From positions 620,001 to 684,000 of the forward strand of contig CBDDFL010000002.1 in NCBI GenBank assembly GCA_965227095.1: 64,000 bases of DNA. The letters are read 5' to 3'. Shown piece after piece: positions 25,497 through 33,373 of this stretch. The first letter of the stretch is position 1, and each line of letters begins with the position of its first letter. Position numbers and translations under genes: made by a program. Origin of the DNA: JANQMY01 sp965227095. Its GTDB lineage: Bacteria; Pseudomonadota; Alphaproteobacteria; JANQMY01. The notes below the pieces were generated by a model, which saw only the letters and a program-made list of their open reading frames with translations, did no database searches and was not told the DNA's origin.

Positions 25497-26260
25497 TAGA
25501 GATCTTTCAGAATGCGCTTGGTCAATCGGTCGGGGCAGATTGCTAGGTTCTCAAGCGAGTCACTGACGTGACCGAGATACGTGCAGAACGATTCCTTGGT
25601 CTCGGCGCTCTTGTCACGATAGTGGCGGCGGGGCATGCCCAGCAATCTAGTGGCGCGGCGGGTGACGCCCACATGGACGGCTTCGTCCAATTTGATCCGA
25701 TTGACAATTTTCAACAGATCTTGATTGCGGCGCAGGGCGGATTTACCGCGGCCCAGCTCATCCATGAGGATGCAGACACCGCTGTCGAGGGCGCTCACAT
25801 GCGCGAAATGAACGGCAGGGTCTCTCGCGGCCATGGACATGAAGAAGCGCCGGGACGTGGCGCGCAATTTCTTAAGATCGGCCGGCTCGGGGCATTGGTC
25901 AAACAATGTGGCCAGAATAATTTCATGGTCCGTTTCGTCGGTGACCACGCGCAAAACTTCGGGACGTGCTTTTTCCGGAAGTGTTCTGAGCCCCTGGTAG
26001 AATACGTGGACGGCCGATTCCTCCCCACACAGAATAGCCGGCACCAAACGGCCAAGGGCTTCCGCTTCATTGGTGGACAGGTGTCGTAAGGGGGCGCCAA
26101 TTTCACAACCAAGTTTTTCTGGAAGTCCCAGTTCTTCGCGAATTGATCCTGTCTGGAAGCATACGGCAGGGGCGACGTCCACCGCGGCTTGGTGAGCCTT
26201 CGCTCGTGACGTCGGCACGCGCTCTCCTGTCGGCGCGATGTGCTCCGCACGCATCGTCAT
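25496..26260 (-). CDS. Ferritin-like diiron protein (putative oxygenase)
   Basis: 254 residues from the ATG at 26260, chosen because GGGGAGA lies 8 bases before it. The protein is mostly helical, with Glu80/Glu81, Glu109-x-x-His112, Glu168 and Glu193-x-x-His196, the spacing of a four-helix diiron centre. The distribution recalls AurF-type N-oxygenases, although the extra His expected in that group is not evident. I cannot assign a reaction. It is the first gene of the operon with KAS III and the ABC exporter and is preceded by a perfect palindrome at 26435-26450. Inference: it oxidises the precursor or product of the ketosynthase. Confidence 0.6.
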   Translation of the reverse strand: MTMRAEHIAPTGERVPTSRAKAHQAAVDVAPAVCFQTGSIREELGLPEKLGCEIGAPLRHLSTNEAEALGRLVPAILCGEESAVHVFYQGLRTLPEKARPEVLRVVTDETDHEIILATLFDQCPEPADLKKLRATSRRFFMSMAARDPAVHFAHVSALDSGVCILMDELGRGKSALRRNQDLLKIVNRIKLDEAVHVGVTRRATRLLGMPRRHYRDKSAETKESFCTYLGHVSDSLENLAICPDRLTKRILKDL

Positions 26261-26654
26261 TGTGCCTGTCTCCCCACAGGAACCCAAAACGTCAAAAAAT
26301 TTAGCGGAACCCCACCCCAAAGGCCGGATTGTGCCGCCTCACCATACCGATGATGCGTACTCTGCACCGCTGCACTCCTCCTTGGGCAGACGATGCATCG
26401 CGTCACCGTGATTGGCTTTCTCACCGAGCCGTTAGTAACAAAAGTGTTACCATATATTTGTGACAAAGAGTATCGGGAAGTAAAAACGCCGAAGAAAAAC
26501 TTCGCCTTAGGTTAATCGGCAAAGTACTTATAGTTGTTTTTGACTATCTAGAAGGCATGTCAGCCTTGTTTTTAAGCAGTTTGCCAGAAAAACCCATCAA
26601 ATCTTCGCGTCTTGGGATTTAGCAGTGAGCGGATGATTCAACCGGACGACAGAA
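26261..26654. other. 394-bp intergenic region
   Basis: This gap separates the leftward diiron operon from the leftward membrane gene ending at 26655. It contains the palindromic operator and a TTGTCA-like -35 candidate on the minus strand (26461-26466). The part from about 26470 to 26654 is AT-rich and I see no gene or structured element in it. Confidence 0.6.
26435..26450. promoter_or_regulatory. Perfect palindromic operator of the diiron-KAS III operon
   Basis: GTAACA (26435-26440) and TGTTAC (26445-26450) are exact inverted copies around AAAG. It lies about 175 bases upstream of the first start codon and next to a minus-strand TTGTCA. The shape suits a TetR- or HTH-type repressor. No regulator gene is adjacent. 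Confidence 0.5.
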
Positions 26655-27035
26655 CTAGAAGGGCTTCAATGTTGCCAGATAAACCACCAAAAACACGGCA
26701 GCGGACATGGCCCAGGGAAGACTTGTCCAGAGAAGGCTGTCCGAACTGGCATAGGCGCGCCCGCGCAGGCGCGCCACCACCACGCCGTGCAAACCGGATA
26801 ACAGGGTAACAAGTGCCAGCTTGGCATGCAGCCAGGGGGCCGAAAACCAACCGCCTTGCTGCGCGAGGACCAATCCGGCAAGCCACGTCGCCACAATTCC
26901 GATGGTCAGCAGTAGGCGGACATTTCGGACCCCTTTTTCAGACAAATCGCCAACGGGAATGGCGGACGCGACGATCATGCCGCCCATCCACACGACCACA
27001 GACGTCAGGTGTATGACTTTGAGGGTCTCATACAT
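26655..27035 (-). CDS. CopD/HemJ-like small membrane protein
   Basis: 126 residues with four hydrophobic segments. The start (Leu-Lys-Val-Ile-His-Leu-Thr-Ser-Val-Val-Val-Trp-Met-Gly-Gly) matches the His-bearing first helix of CopD-like and HemJ-like inner-membrane proteins, and a second His occurs in Trp-Leu-His-Ala-Lys. Such His residues can bind haem or copper. It begins one base after the stop of the DUF454 gene, so the two share an operon. I cannot choose between copper-resistance and haem-related roles. Confidence 0.7.
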   Translation of the reverse strand: MYETLKVIHLTSVVVWMGGMIVASAIPVGDLSEKGVRNVRLLLTIGIVATWLAGLVLAQQGGWFSAPWLHAKLALVTLLSGLHGVVVARLRGRAYASSDSLLWTSLPWAMSAAVFLVVYLATLKPF

Positions 27036-27036
27036 A

Positions 27037-27471
27037 TCACTGATGTGCCTTTCCGCTGGATTTTATGGTGATGGCAGGTGGATCTGGCCGCGTCAAAATA
27101 AACACGGCGACGGCGGCCAGCACGACCACTTGCGCAATCAGGGCCCAGACCGGGGCACCGAAAAACCAGGCACTCAAAAATGCTGCCACAAGAGCAACCA
27201 TGGCCAACCATTTTGCTTTTCGCGAAATGGCCCCATGGTCGCGCCATTCATGGATCGGCGGTCCCAATTGCGGATGGTTCAAGAGCCAATTGTGAAGGCG
27301 TTTCGATCCGCGGCTGAAGCAGAAGGCGGCCAGCAACAAAAAGGGGGTTGTGGGCAGCAAAGGCAGCGCGATCCCCACAAGCCCCAACGCCAGCGCAATG
27401 CCGCCGGCAATGCGCCACGCCAGGCGGCGTGCTTTCGCCATGCGAATGATGGTGCGTCTCTTCAGGGGCAT
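27037..27471 (-). CDS. DUF454 (YbaN-like) inner-membrane protein
   Basis: 144 residues from ATG 27471; a shorter form from 27441 is possible. The signature Gly-Gly-Ile-Ala-Leu-Ala-Leu-Gly-Leu-Val-Gly-Ile-Ala-Leu-Pro-Leu-Leu-Pro-Thr-Thr-Pro is typical, followed by Cys-Phe-Ser-Arg-Gly-Ser and a His-Asn-Trp-Leu motif. Two or three membrane segments. The function of this widespread family is not established. It diverges from matB across about 125 bases. Confidence 0.85.
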   Translation of the reverse strand: MPLKRRTIIRMAKARRLAWRIAGGIALALGLVGIALPLLPTTPFLLLAAFCFSRGSKRLHNWLLNHPQLGPPIHEWRDHGAISRKAKWLAMVALVAAFLSAWFFGAPVWALIAQVVVLAAVAVFILTRPDPPAITIKSSGKAHQ

Positions 27472-27595
27472 GAGTTTCCGCGTTTCCGTTTTTTTGCAGC
27501 ATATATCAGATAGCCGATGAACAAACCGGCGTTTTTGCGTCACATGCGGGCATCCGGGTGTTGCACGGCGAAACCAAGCCGCTAAAACAGGGCCC

Positions 27596-29116
27596 ATGAG
27601 CAATGATCCACTTAATCTTTACACCCTCTTTGAGAGCCGCTTCCCGACCGATCGCGGTGACACAGCCATTGAGACGGAAACGCACGCCACCTATTCCTTT
27701 GCTGAGTTGCACGCCCAGTCGGCAAAAGCGGCAAACGCGTTAACACATCTCGGGGTCAATCCCGGCGACCGGGTGGCGGTCCAGGCCCCTAAATCGGCGG
27801 CCGCTCTGTTTCTATACCTAGGGTGTTTGCGGGCAGGGGCCATCTATTTGCCCATGAATACCGCCTACACCCCGAAGGAAGTCGATTACTTGCTGCGCGA
27901 TGCGGAGCCAAAGGTCTTTGTTGCCGACGCTGGAAACAGCGACGTCATGGAGGTGGCGACAAGCGCGGGCGTTCCAAACGTCCTGACCTTGGATTTGGAG
28001 GGGCAGGGGACATTGTCCGATCTCACCGCAAAGGCGGCGGCGGATTTTGCCACCGTTAATACCCACAGCGACGATATTGCCGCGATCCTTTACACATCGG
28101 GCACGACAGGTCAGCCCAAGGGGGCCATGTTGAGCCATGGTAACCTCGCGTCCAATGCTCTGACGCTCCACAAATATTGGGGGTTCGTGCCCGGTGATGT
28201 TCTGTTGCACAGCCTGCCGATCTTTCATGCGCACGGTTTGTTCGTGGCTCTGCCCACGGCTCTGCTGAACGGCAGCAAGCTGATTTTTTTGCCTGGGTTT
28301 AATGCGGCTCAAGTGGTGGAGCGCTTGCCGAGGGCAACGGTGTTTATGGGCGTGCCGACCCATTATGTGCGACTGCTTGCGGAAAAAGATTTCGACCGGG
28401 ACTGCGTTGCGAAGATGCGGTTGTTCGTGTCCGGATCAGCGCCGCTCATGGAAGATACGTTTCGCGAGTTTGAACAACGGACGGGCCATACCATTCTTGA
28501 ACGGTATGGCATGACCGAAACGGCGATGAATACCTCCAACCCTTATGATGGGGCCAGGGTGCCCGGATCTGTGGGGCCGCCCTTGCCGGGCATCCGTGTG
28601 CGGGTCTGCGACGAGCACGGTCATGAAGTGCCGCAGGGGGAAACCGGCGTGTTGGAAGTAAAGGGGCCGAATGTTTTCAAAGGCTATTGGCGCAACCCTG
28701 AAAAAACCAAATCCGAATTTCGCGATGATGGGTTTTTCATTACCGGGGATTTGTCGCGCATTGACGAGAAGGGCTATGTGCACATTGTTGGGCGCGCCAA
28801 AGACCTGATTATTTCAGGCGGATACAACGTGTATCCCAAAGAGGTTGAGACCGCCTTGATCGAACTGCCCGGCATCAGCGATGCGGCGGTTGTGGGCGTG
28901 CCCCATGCGGACTTTGGCGAAGGGGTGACGGCAGTGGTGGTTGCCGACGGCGGCGCCACGGTGGACGAAGCGGAAGTGATTGCGGCGCTTAAAAAAGATC
29001 TGGCGTCTTACAAAGTGCCGAAACGGGTGATTGCGGTGACCGACATCCCGCGCAACACCATGGGGAAGGTGCAAAAAAACGCGCTGCGCGAGACCTATAA
29101 GGATTTGTATCAGTAG
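27596..29116 (+). CDS. matB: Malonyl-CoA synthetase
   Basis: 506 residues, the usual MatB length. The adenylation loop Tyr-Thr-Ser-Gly-Thr-Thr-Gly-Gln-Pro-Lys-Gly, then Arg-Tyr-Gly-Met-Thr-Glu-Thr followed by Ser-Asn-Pro-Tyr-Asp-Gly (a hallmark of malonate/methylmalonate-activating members), and a C-terminal Thr-Met-Gly-Lys-Val-Gln-Lys lysine are visible. It makes malonyl-CoA from malonate and ATP in the cytoplasm. It could feed the KAS III encoded 2 kb to the left, but nothing shows shared control. No matA or malonate transporter is nearby. Confidence 0.85.
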   Translation: MSNDPLNLYTLFESRFPTDRGDTAIETETHATYSFAELHAQSAKAANALTHLGVNPGDRVAVQAPKSAAALFLYLGCLRAGAIYLPMNTAYTPKEVDYLLRDAEPKVFVADAGNSDVMEVATSAGVPNVLTLDLEGQGTLSDLTAKAAADFATVNTHSDDIAAILYTSGTTGQPKGAMLSHGNLASNALTLHKYWGFVPGDVLLHSLPIFHAHGLFVALPTALLNGSKLIFLPGFNAAQVVERLPRATVFMGVPTHYVRLLAEKDFDRDCVAKMRLFVSGSAPLMEDTFREFEQRTGHTILERYGMTETAMNTSNPYDGARVPGSVGPPLPGIRVRVCDEHGHEVPQGETGVLEVKGPNVFKGYWRNPEKTKSEFRDDGFFITGDLSRIDEKGYVHIVGRAKDLIISGGYNVYPKEVETALIELPGISDAAVVGVPHADFGEGVTAVVVADGGATVDEAEVIAALKKDLASYKVPKRVIAVTDIPRNTMGKVQKNALRETYKDLYQ

Positions 29117-29197
29117 CCTGGTTATTCGCTTGCCAGCGCCCCGAGGTGAGTTCTCAGCTTTTCGTTGGATCGGTGCCTGCGGATTGGTTTCTCTGTT

Positions 29198-29233
29198 TTG
29201 CTCTGGATGCCAGGGACAAGCCCTGGCATGACG
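29198..29233 (+). repeat. REP-like palindromic element upstream of the GIY-YIG gene
   Basis: TTGCTCTGGATGCCAGGG, a five-base loop, then CCCTGGCATGACG. ATGCCAGGG and CCCTGGCAT pair perfectly. An inverted relative at 29552-29595 shares the ends TGCTCTGGAT and GGxATGACG. It ends 20 bases before the nuclease ATG. Confidence 0.7.
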
Positions 29234-29253
29234 CTGTATGGTCGGCGATTACA

Positions 29254-29544
29254 ATGAATGGCTATGTCTACATTCTAGCAAACAAAAGAAATGGAACGCT
29301 TTACGTTGGTGTAACAAGCGATCTTCGACGTCGTGTTTATGAGCATAAGTATGAGTTGGTTGCCGGTTTCACGAAAAAGTACGGCGTGAAGACATTAGTG
29401 TGGTACGAGGTACACGACTTGATGGCCTCAGCGATACAAAAGGAAAAGCACATCAAGTCTTGGCCACGTCGTTGGAAATTGAATACCATTGAGGACTCTA
29501 ATCCTACTTGGCGCGACCTTTATGAAGAGCTCGGGCTTCCATAA
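29254..29544 (+). CDS. Small GIY-YIG nuclease-fold protein
   Basis: 96 residues starting with Met-Asn-Gly-Tyr-Val-Tyr-Ile-Leu, the first GIY-YIG strand, then Thr-Leu-Tyr-Val-Gly-Val-Thr-Ser-Asp-Leu and Arg-Arg-Val-Tyr-Glu-His-Lys. The catalytic Tyr, Arg and a Glu in the following segments are in family positions, so nuclease activity is likely. Single-domain proteins of this UPF0213-like group have no settled role. The gene is AT-richer than its neighbours and is framed tightly by two inverted palindromic elements. The frame upstream to 29146 runs through the repeat and is not part of the gene. Confidence 0.88.
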   Translation: MNGYVYILANKRNGTLYVGVTSDLRRRVYEHKYELVAGFTKKYGVKTLVWYEVHDLMASAIQKEKHIKSWPRRWKLNTIEDSNPTWRDLYEELGLP

Positions 29545-29551
29545 AGAGTTT

Positions 29552-29595
29552 CGTCATCCCAAGGCGAGCGGAGCGAGTTCTTGGGATCCAGAGCA
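29552..29595 (-). repeat. REP-like palindromic element downstream of the GIY-YIG gene
   Basis: On the minus strand it reads TGCTCTGGATCCCAAG, an inner palindromic ACTCGC/GCGAGT-type stem, then CTTGGGATGACG. ATCCCAAG (29556-29563) and CTTGGGAT (29580-29587) pair. It is an inverted, diverged copy of the element at 29198-29233 and starts 7 bases after the nuclease stop. Confidence 0.7.
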
Positions 29596-29696
29596 GCAGT
29601 ACAGAGCGTTTATAGAGCATACCCCTGGCATCAAGAGTGTTTTTCCAAGCATATTTTTTTAAACAGACGGACTCTCGAGTCGCTAAGCAGCCCACG

Positions 29697-30365
29697 TTAT
29701 GCCAAAGCCACTTTAATCAGCATGTCGCGGCTGTGTTTCCGCAGGCCGGGCACGCGGGGTGTCAGCGGAGGGGTCGACGATAGGTAAATCTCCAGCCCGT
29801 CCATTGAGGCGGACAGGAATGCCGCCCGCGCTTTGCGTTCTTGTGACGACAAGTGAGGGGTGAGTGGTTCCAACAAGGCGCTGATGCGCGTGACGTCCAA
29901 CTCGTAAATATCGCGCAAGCTGCGGGCCATTTCCGGGCTGCCGGTTTGGCCTTCGCTCAGCATGGCGAACACCAATGGGTCGCCGCTCGCCCGATCTAAG
30001 GAAAAATCGATATAGGCCTCAAGCCGTTCCTGATCACTGTCATATTCAGCATTTAACACCTGATCCTGTTGTCGTTTGTAGAAAAGCGTGAAGAAACGCC
30101 CCATAGCCGCCATAAGCGCGTCCCGGCTTGGAAAATAATGCTGAACCGCAGCCACCTTTTTGTTTAAGCGTTCCGCAACCCGGCGCATCGAAAACCCGCC
30201 AGGACCTTCCTCTGAGAGCAGTCCGATTGCTTCAAATAGAATTGCCCGAACTTTTTCTTGGCCCTTGCCATAGACGCCTGTTCCTTCGCGGCTGCCAAAT
30301 GCAGGATCAGCCAAGATGTCGCGAAATCGGGGCGGAATTTGAGCTTCAAAGTCGATCTGTTTCAT
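29697..30365 (-). CDS. TetR/AcrR family regulator
   Basis: 222 residues from ATG 30365; another in-frame ATG at 30383 is equally possible. The N-terminal helix-turn-helix reads Met-Arg-Arg-Val-Ala-Glu-Arg-Leu-Asn-Lys-Lys-Val-Ala-Ala-Val-Gln-His-Tyr-Phe, the TetR recognition pattern ending in xxxYF. A roughly 150-residue ligand domain follows. It is divergent from the amine dehydrogenase heavy-chain gene with 123 bases between them and is the natural local regulator of that cluster. The effector is unknown. Confidence 0.85.
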   Translation of the reverse strand: MKQIDFEAQIPPRFRDILADPAFGSREGTGVYGKGQEKVRAILFEAIGLLSEEGPGGFSMRRVAERLNKKVAAVQHYFPSRDALMAAMGRFFTLFYKRQQDQVLNAEYDSDQERLEAYIDFSLDRASGDPLVFAMLSEGQTGSPEMARSLRDIYELDVTRISALLEPLTPHLSSQERKARAAFLSASMDGLEIYLSSTPPLTPRVPGLRKHSRDMLIKVALA

Positions 30366-30488
30366 CGGCCTGGTGTCTATCATAAATCTATTTCTATACG
30401 AACAAAAAACCATACAGTTGACAAGTTTTTTATTTTCGGTCATCCTTCGCAAAATGGCAACAAATGCGAGCGGGGAGGCTCTGCGCCG
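30366..30488. promoter_or_regulatory. Divergent promoter region, TetR / amine dehydrogenase
   Basis: TTGACA at 30418-30423 points rightward; the overlapping TTGTCA points leftward, so the two promoters may share this core. Clear -10 boxes are not evident. A GGGGAGG at 30472-30478 is the ribosome-binding site for the heavy chain, ten bases before its GTG. Confidence 0.4.
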
Positions 30489-31712
30489 GTGCGTCATGTC
30501 TTCAAATTGTCGATCGTGGCTTTTGGAATTCTCGCGCTTGGCGTGGCCACTTTGTCGCCCACGGCCGCGGAATTCGAGACCCCGACGGTTGAAACCCTGC
30601 CGGACCATGAGGGGCAAGGCTGGTTTTGGGCAACAGGCCTGCGCATGCCGAACGCGACCGACGGCCGGGCTTTCTTGTTCGATCAAGAGGGCAAGCAATT
30701 AGGTCAGCTGTCGACGGGGTATTGGTTTGCCAATTTGATCCCAGCGGACACGCGCGGTGAACTGCTGACAGTTGAGACCTATTTCAGCCGCGGGACGCGC
30801 GGAACACGGACGGATATTGTCGCGGCCTACGACCCAAAGACGTTGTCACCTACCTGGGAAGTTAAAATCCCGCCAAAACGGCTTAATCCCCTAAAAGTCA
30901 CCGGCACGGCGGTGCTCACGCAAGATGAGAAGTATCTGTTGGTGGTCAACTATACACCCGCGCAATCCGTGTCCGTCGTCGATCTCGATGACCGCCGGTT
31001 TGTGCAGGAAATTGAAACCCCAGGCTGTTCGGTGCTTTATGAAGGGGGCAATCGGGATTTCTTTTCTATTTGCGGCAATGGCGGGTTTCTTCATTTACGC
31101 ATGGCGGATGATGGGCAGCTCAGTGTGGTGGAACGCACGGCACCATTGTTTGATCCGGTTGCAGACTTTCTGTCGATTGCCGCCTCACGCATTGGCAACA
31201 CCTGGTACTTCGTCTCGAAAGAAAATTATGTTTATACCATTGAGATGACCGAGGCAGGCATCAAGCTGGAAGATCAATGGTCGCTGGTGTCGAAGTCGGA
31301 ACGCGGCAGTAAATGGGGTATTAGCGGTTTTCATCATACTGCGGTCCATGAAGAGTCCGGCCGATTGTTTGTGTTGATGCATCAAGGCGAACCCCACGAA
31401 TTTGAGGGGCCGGGCACGCATGTGTGGGTCTATGATGTGGCGCAAAAAAAGAAAATCAAAGAAATCGCCATGAACGACCTCACTGTCGGGATTGGGGTCT
31501 CTCAGGGGGAAAATCCCAAACTGCTGGCGCTTGATTTTCACCTGCCCATTCCCTTCCTGGCGGTGATTTGGATGTACCTCACCGAAGGGGAGGAAAGCGT
31601 GACGGCCCTCGCTCAGCAGATCGTCAATATTTACGATGCGGACATCGGGAAACATTTGGGGCGGACGGACGCGTTGCCAAATGGTGCCGTGACCAATGTG
31701 CAAGCATGGTGA
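30489..31712 (+). CDS. aauB: Aromatic/methylamine dehydrogenase heavy (beta-propeller) subunit
   Basis: 407 residues from a GTG at 30489, picked because GGGGAGG precedes it and a clean signal peptide follows, ending near Ser-Pro-Thr-Ala-Ala. Repeated segments such as Gly-Asn-Gly-Gly-Phe and Val-Trp-Val-Tyr-Asp-Val fit the seven-bladed heavy chain of quinohaemoprotein-like amine dehydrogenases. With the TTQ light chain it oxidises primary amines in the periplasm and passes electrons to cytochrome c or a cupredoxin. The order B-E-D-A that follows matches mau/aau clusters. Which amine is used cannot be told from sequence; the absence of amicyanin and of mauF favours an aau-like system. Confidence 0.82.
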   Translation: MRHVFKLSIVAFGILALGVATLSPTAAEFETPTVETLPDHEGQGWFWATGLRMPNATDGRAFLFDQEGKQLGQLSTGYWFANLIPADTRGELLTVETYFSRGTRGTRTDIVAAYDPKTLSPTWEVKIPPKRLNPLKVTGTAVLTQDEKYLLVVNYTPAQSVSVVDLDDRRFVQEIETPGCSVLYEGGNRDFFSICGNGGFLHLRMADDGQLSVVERTAPLFDPVADFLSIAASRIGNTWYFVSKENYVYTIEMTEAGIKLEDQWSLVSKSERGSKWGISGFHHTAVHEESGRLFVLMHQGEPHEFEGPGTHVWVYDVAQKKKIKEIAMNDLTVGIGVSQGENPKLLALDFHLPIPFLAVIWMYLTEGEESVTALAQQIVNIYDADIGKHLGRTDALPNGAVTNVQAW

Positions 31713-31718
31713 CACCCA

Positions 31719-32240
31719 ATGATTGATCCCCTGATTTCATCATTCATCGGCCTCTGCTTTGCGCTTTTGTTTGGCATGGCGGGGGTGCACAAGCTGCGCG
31801 CGCCACTGGAAACGCAGCAGCTCATTGAACAATATCAAGTGATGCCACGTTCGCTCGCGGCCCCGGCCCGTTGGATGATCCCATTGATTGAAAGTGCTGT
31901 CGCACTTGGGCTGGTGTTTCCGGGCACACGCTTGATGGCGGCCGTGGCGGGCGCGTTTCTGTTGGCGGTCTATGCCGTCGCCATGACAATCAATCTTTAT
32001 CGCGGGCGGCGTGACCTCGATTGCGGCTGCAGCATTGGTGGCACGCCTCAAGTCGTTACCGAACTTTTGGTCGTGCGGAATGTCTTACTCGCCGCGTGCC
32101 TGCTGGTGGTGGCCTTACCGGCATCCGGCAGAGTGTTGGGCGCCATGGATGGTTTCACGCTTGGTGCCGGCGTTCTTGCGGCAGGCGTTCTGTACGCGAC
32201 CGTGAACACGTTGATCGAAAACCAAACGAAGCGGATCTAA
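31719..32240 (+). CDS. aauE: MauE/AauE-like membrane protein
   Basis: 173 residues with about four membrane helices (5-25, 52-72, 74-94, 115-160). Asp-Leu-Asp-Cys102-Gly-Cys104-Ser lies in the loop after the third helix. MauE-type proteins are needed for amine dehydrogenase production, probably for disulfide formation in the Cys-rich light chain together with MauD. It starts six bases after the heavy-chain stop. Confidence 0.85.
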   Translation: MIDPLISSFIGLCFALLFGMAGVHKLRAPLETQQLIEQYQVMPRSLAAPARWMIPLIESAVALGLVFPGTRLMAAVAGAFLLAVYAVAMTINLYRGRRDLDCGCSIGGTPQVVTELLVVRNVLLAACLLVVALPASGRVLGAMDGFTLGAGVLAAGVLYATVNTLIENQTKRI

Positions 32241-32242
32241 CC

Positions 32243-32806
32243 ATGACGGAAATGTTGATCATATCGAATGTTCTTGCGTGGGTAATGATCATTGCCTTGT
32301 CGATCGCGCTCTTTGCCTTGGCGCGGCAGATCGGGGTGATGCACGAGCGCATCAATCCTGTGGGGGCCTTGTCGCTGGGAAGCACGCTGGAGGTTGGCGC
32401 AAACGCACCCATGTTCGAACTCGCGAGTTTGACTGGCGGATCGACCTTTGTGGGCGGGAAATCTCAGGATGCGAAATCCACCTTATTGTTTTTTGTGTCG
32501 GCGACGTGTCCCATATGTAAAGAACTCATCCCCATACTGAAGAAAATTCAATCTCAAGAGCGCAGCTGGCTCAAATTGGTGTTTTCGAGCGATGGCGATC
32601 CGGCGGAACATGAAGGCGTCATTGCCCGTCACGGACTTGAGCAATACCCCTATCTGGTGACGCCGGAACTGGGCATGGCCTATCGCATCGGCAAGCTGCC
32701 CTATGGGGTTTTGATTGATGAGAAGGGCGTCGTGGCATCTCACGGACTGATCAATAGCCGGGAACATTTGGAAAGCTTGTTTGCGGCCAAGGAAATGGCT
32801 GCGTAA
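32243..32806 (+). CDS. aauD: MauD/AauD-like thioredoxin-fold protein
   Basis: 187 residues. An N-terminal membrane anchor at about 10-28 is followed by a thioredoxin-like domain with Cys89-Pro-Ile-Cys92 after Phe-Val-Ser-Ala-Thr. Required in mau systems for correct disulfides in the light chain, acting in the periplasm. It begins two bases after the MauE-like stop codon. Confidence 0.87.
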   Translation: MTEMLIISNVLAWVMIIALSIALFALARQIGVMHERINPVGALSLGSTLEVGANAPMFELASLTGGSTFVGGKSQDAKSTLLFFVSATCPICKELIPILKKIQSQERSWLKLVFSSDGDPAEHEGVIARHGLEQYPYLVTPELGMAYRIGKLPYGVLIDEKGVVASHGLINSREHLESLFAAKEMAA

Positions 32807-32841
32807 CGCGTCCGCGGTAAAGAAAAGAATTGGGTGAAGAG

Positions 32842-33366
32842 ATGATCGTTCACTGGCTTGACGAAAAAGCGGAAAAATTCATCCGGCAACAAGCACAGTT
32901 TATGTCGCGGCGTAATATTTTGCGCGGGCTCGGGGCCGCCCTGATGGGGGTTGTTACCCTTCCGGCGCTGCCCGTCTTTCGGGGCGGTGCAAAAGCGTCC
33001 GCACCGGCGCCAATTCTGGAAAGCGGAGATCCCAATAGCTGCGCTTACTGGCGTCATTGCGCCATCGACGGCTATTTGTGCGGGTGTTGCGGCGGATCGG
33101 CCACAAGCTGTCCGCCGGGGACTGTCGTGTCGGACATTACGTGGATCGGCACCTGCCGCAACCCGGCCGACGGGAAAGACTATGTGATTTCCTACAATGA
33201 TTGTTGCGGTAAGACCGGCTGTGGCAATTGCATGTGTAACCGGGACGAAGGGGACACCCCTATCTACCGGCCTCAAAATTCGAATAATTTGAACTGGTGT
33301 TCCGGCAGCAAAGCGGATGTGCCCTATCACTGTTCGTTGTCTGTGGTGATCGGCGTTGTGGAATAA
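32842..33366 (+). CDS. aauA: Amine dehydrogenase light chain with TTQ tryptophans
   Basis: 174 residues from ATG 32842 (a TTG at 32830 is possible). A twin-arginine signal (Ser-Arg-Arg-Asn-Ile-Leu at 22-27) precedes a Cys-rich mature part. Trp101 (Thr-Trp-Ile-Gly) and Trp152 (Asn-Trp-Cys) are 51 residues apart, exactly the spacing of the TTQ-forming pair in known light chains, and the catalytic and maturation Asp residues correspond to Asp76 and Asp120. About fourteen cysteines would form the disulfides. The amine is bound at the TTQ. The gene lacks any frame damage. Confidence 0.9.
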   Translation: MIVHWLDEKAEKFIRQQAQFMSRRNILRGLGAALMGVVTLPALPVFRGGAKASAPAPILESGDPNSCAYWRHCAIDGYLCGCCGGSATSCPPGTVVSDITWIGTCRNPADGKDYVISYNDCCGKTGCGNCMCNRDEGDTPIYRPQNSNNLNWCSGSKADVPYHCSLSVVIGVVE

Positions 33367-33373
33367 CTCCAAA

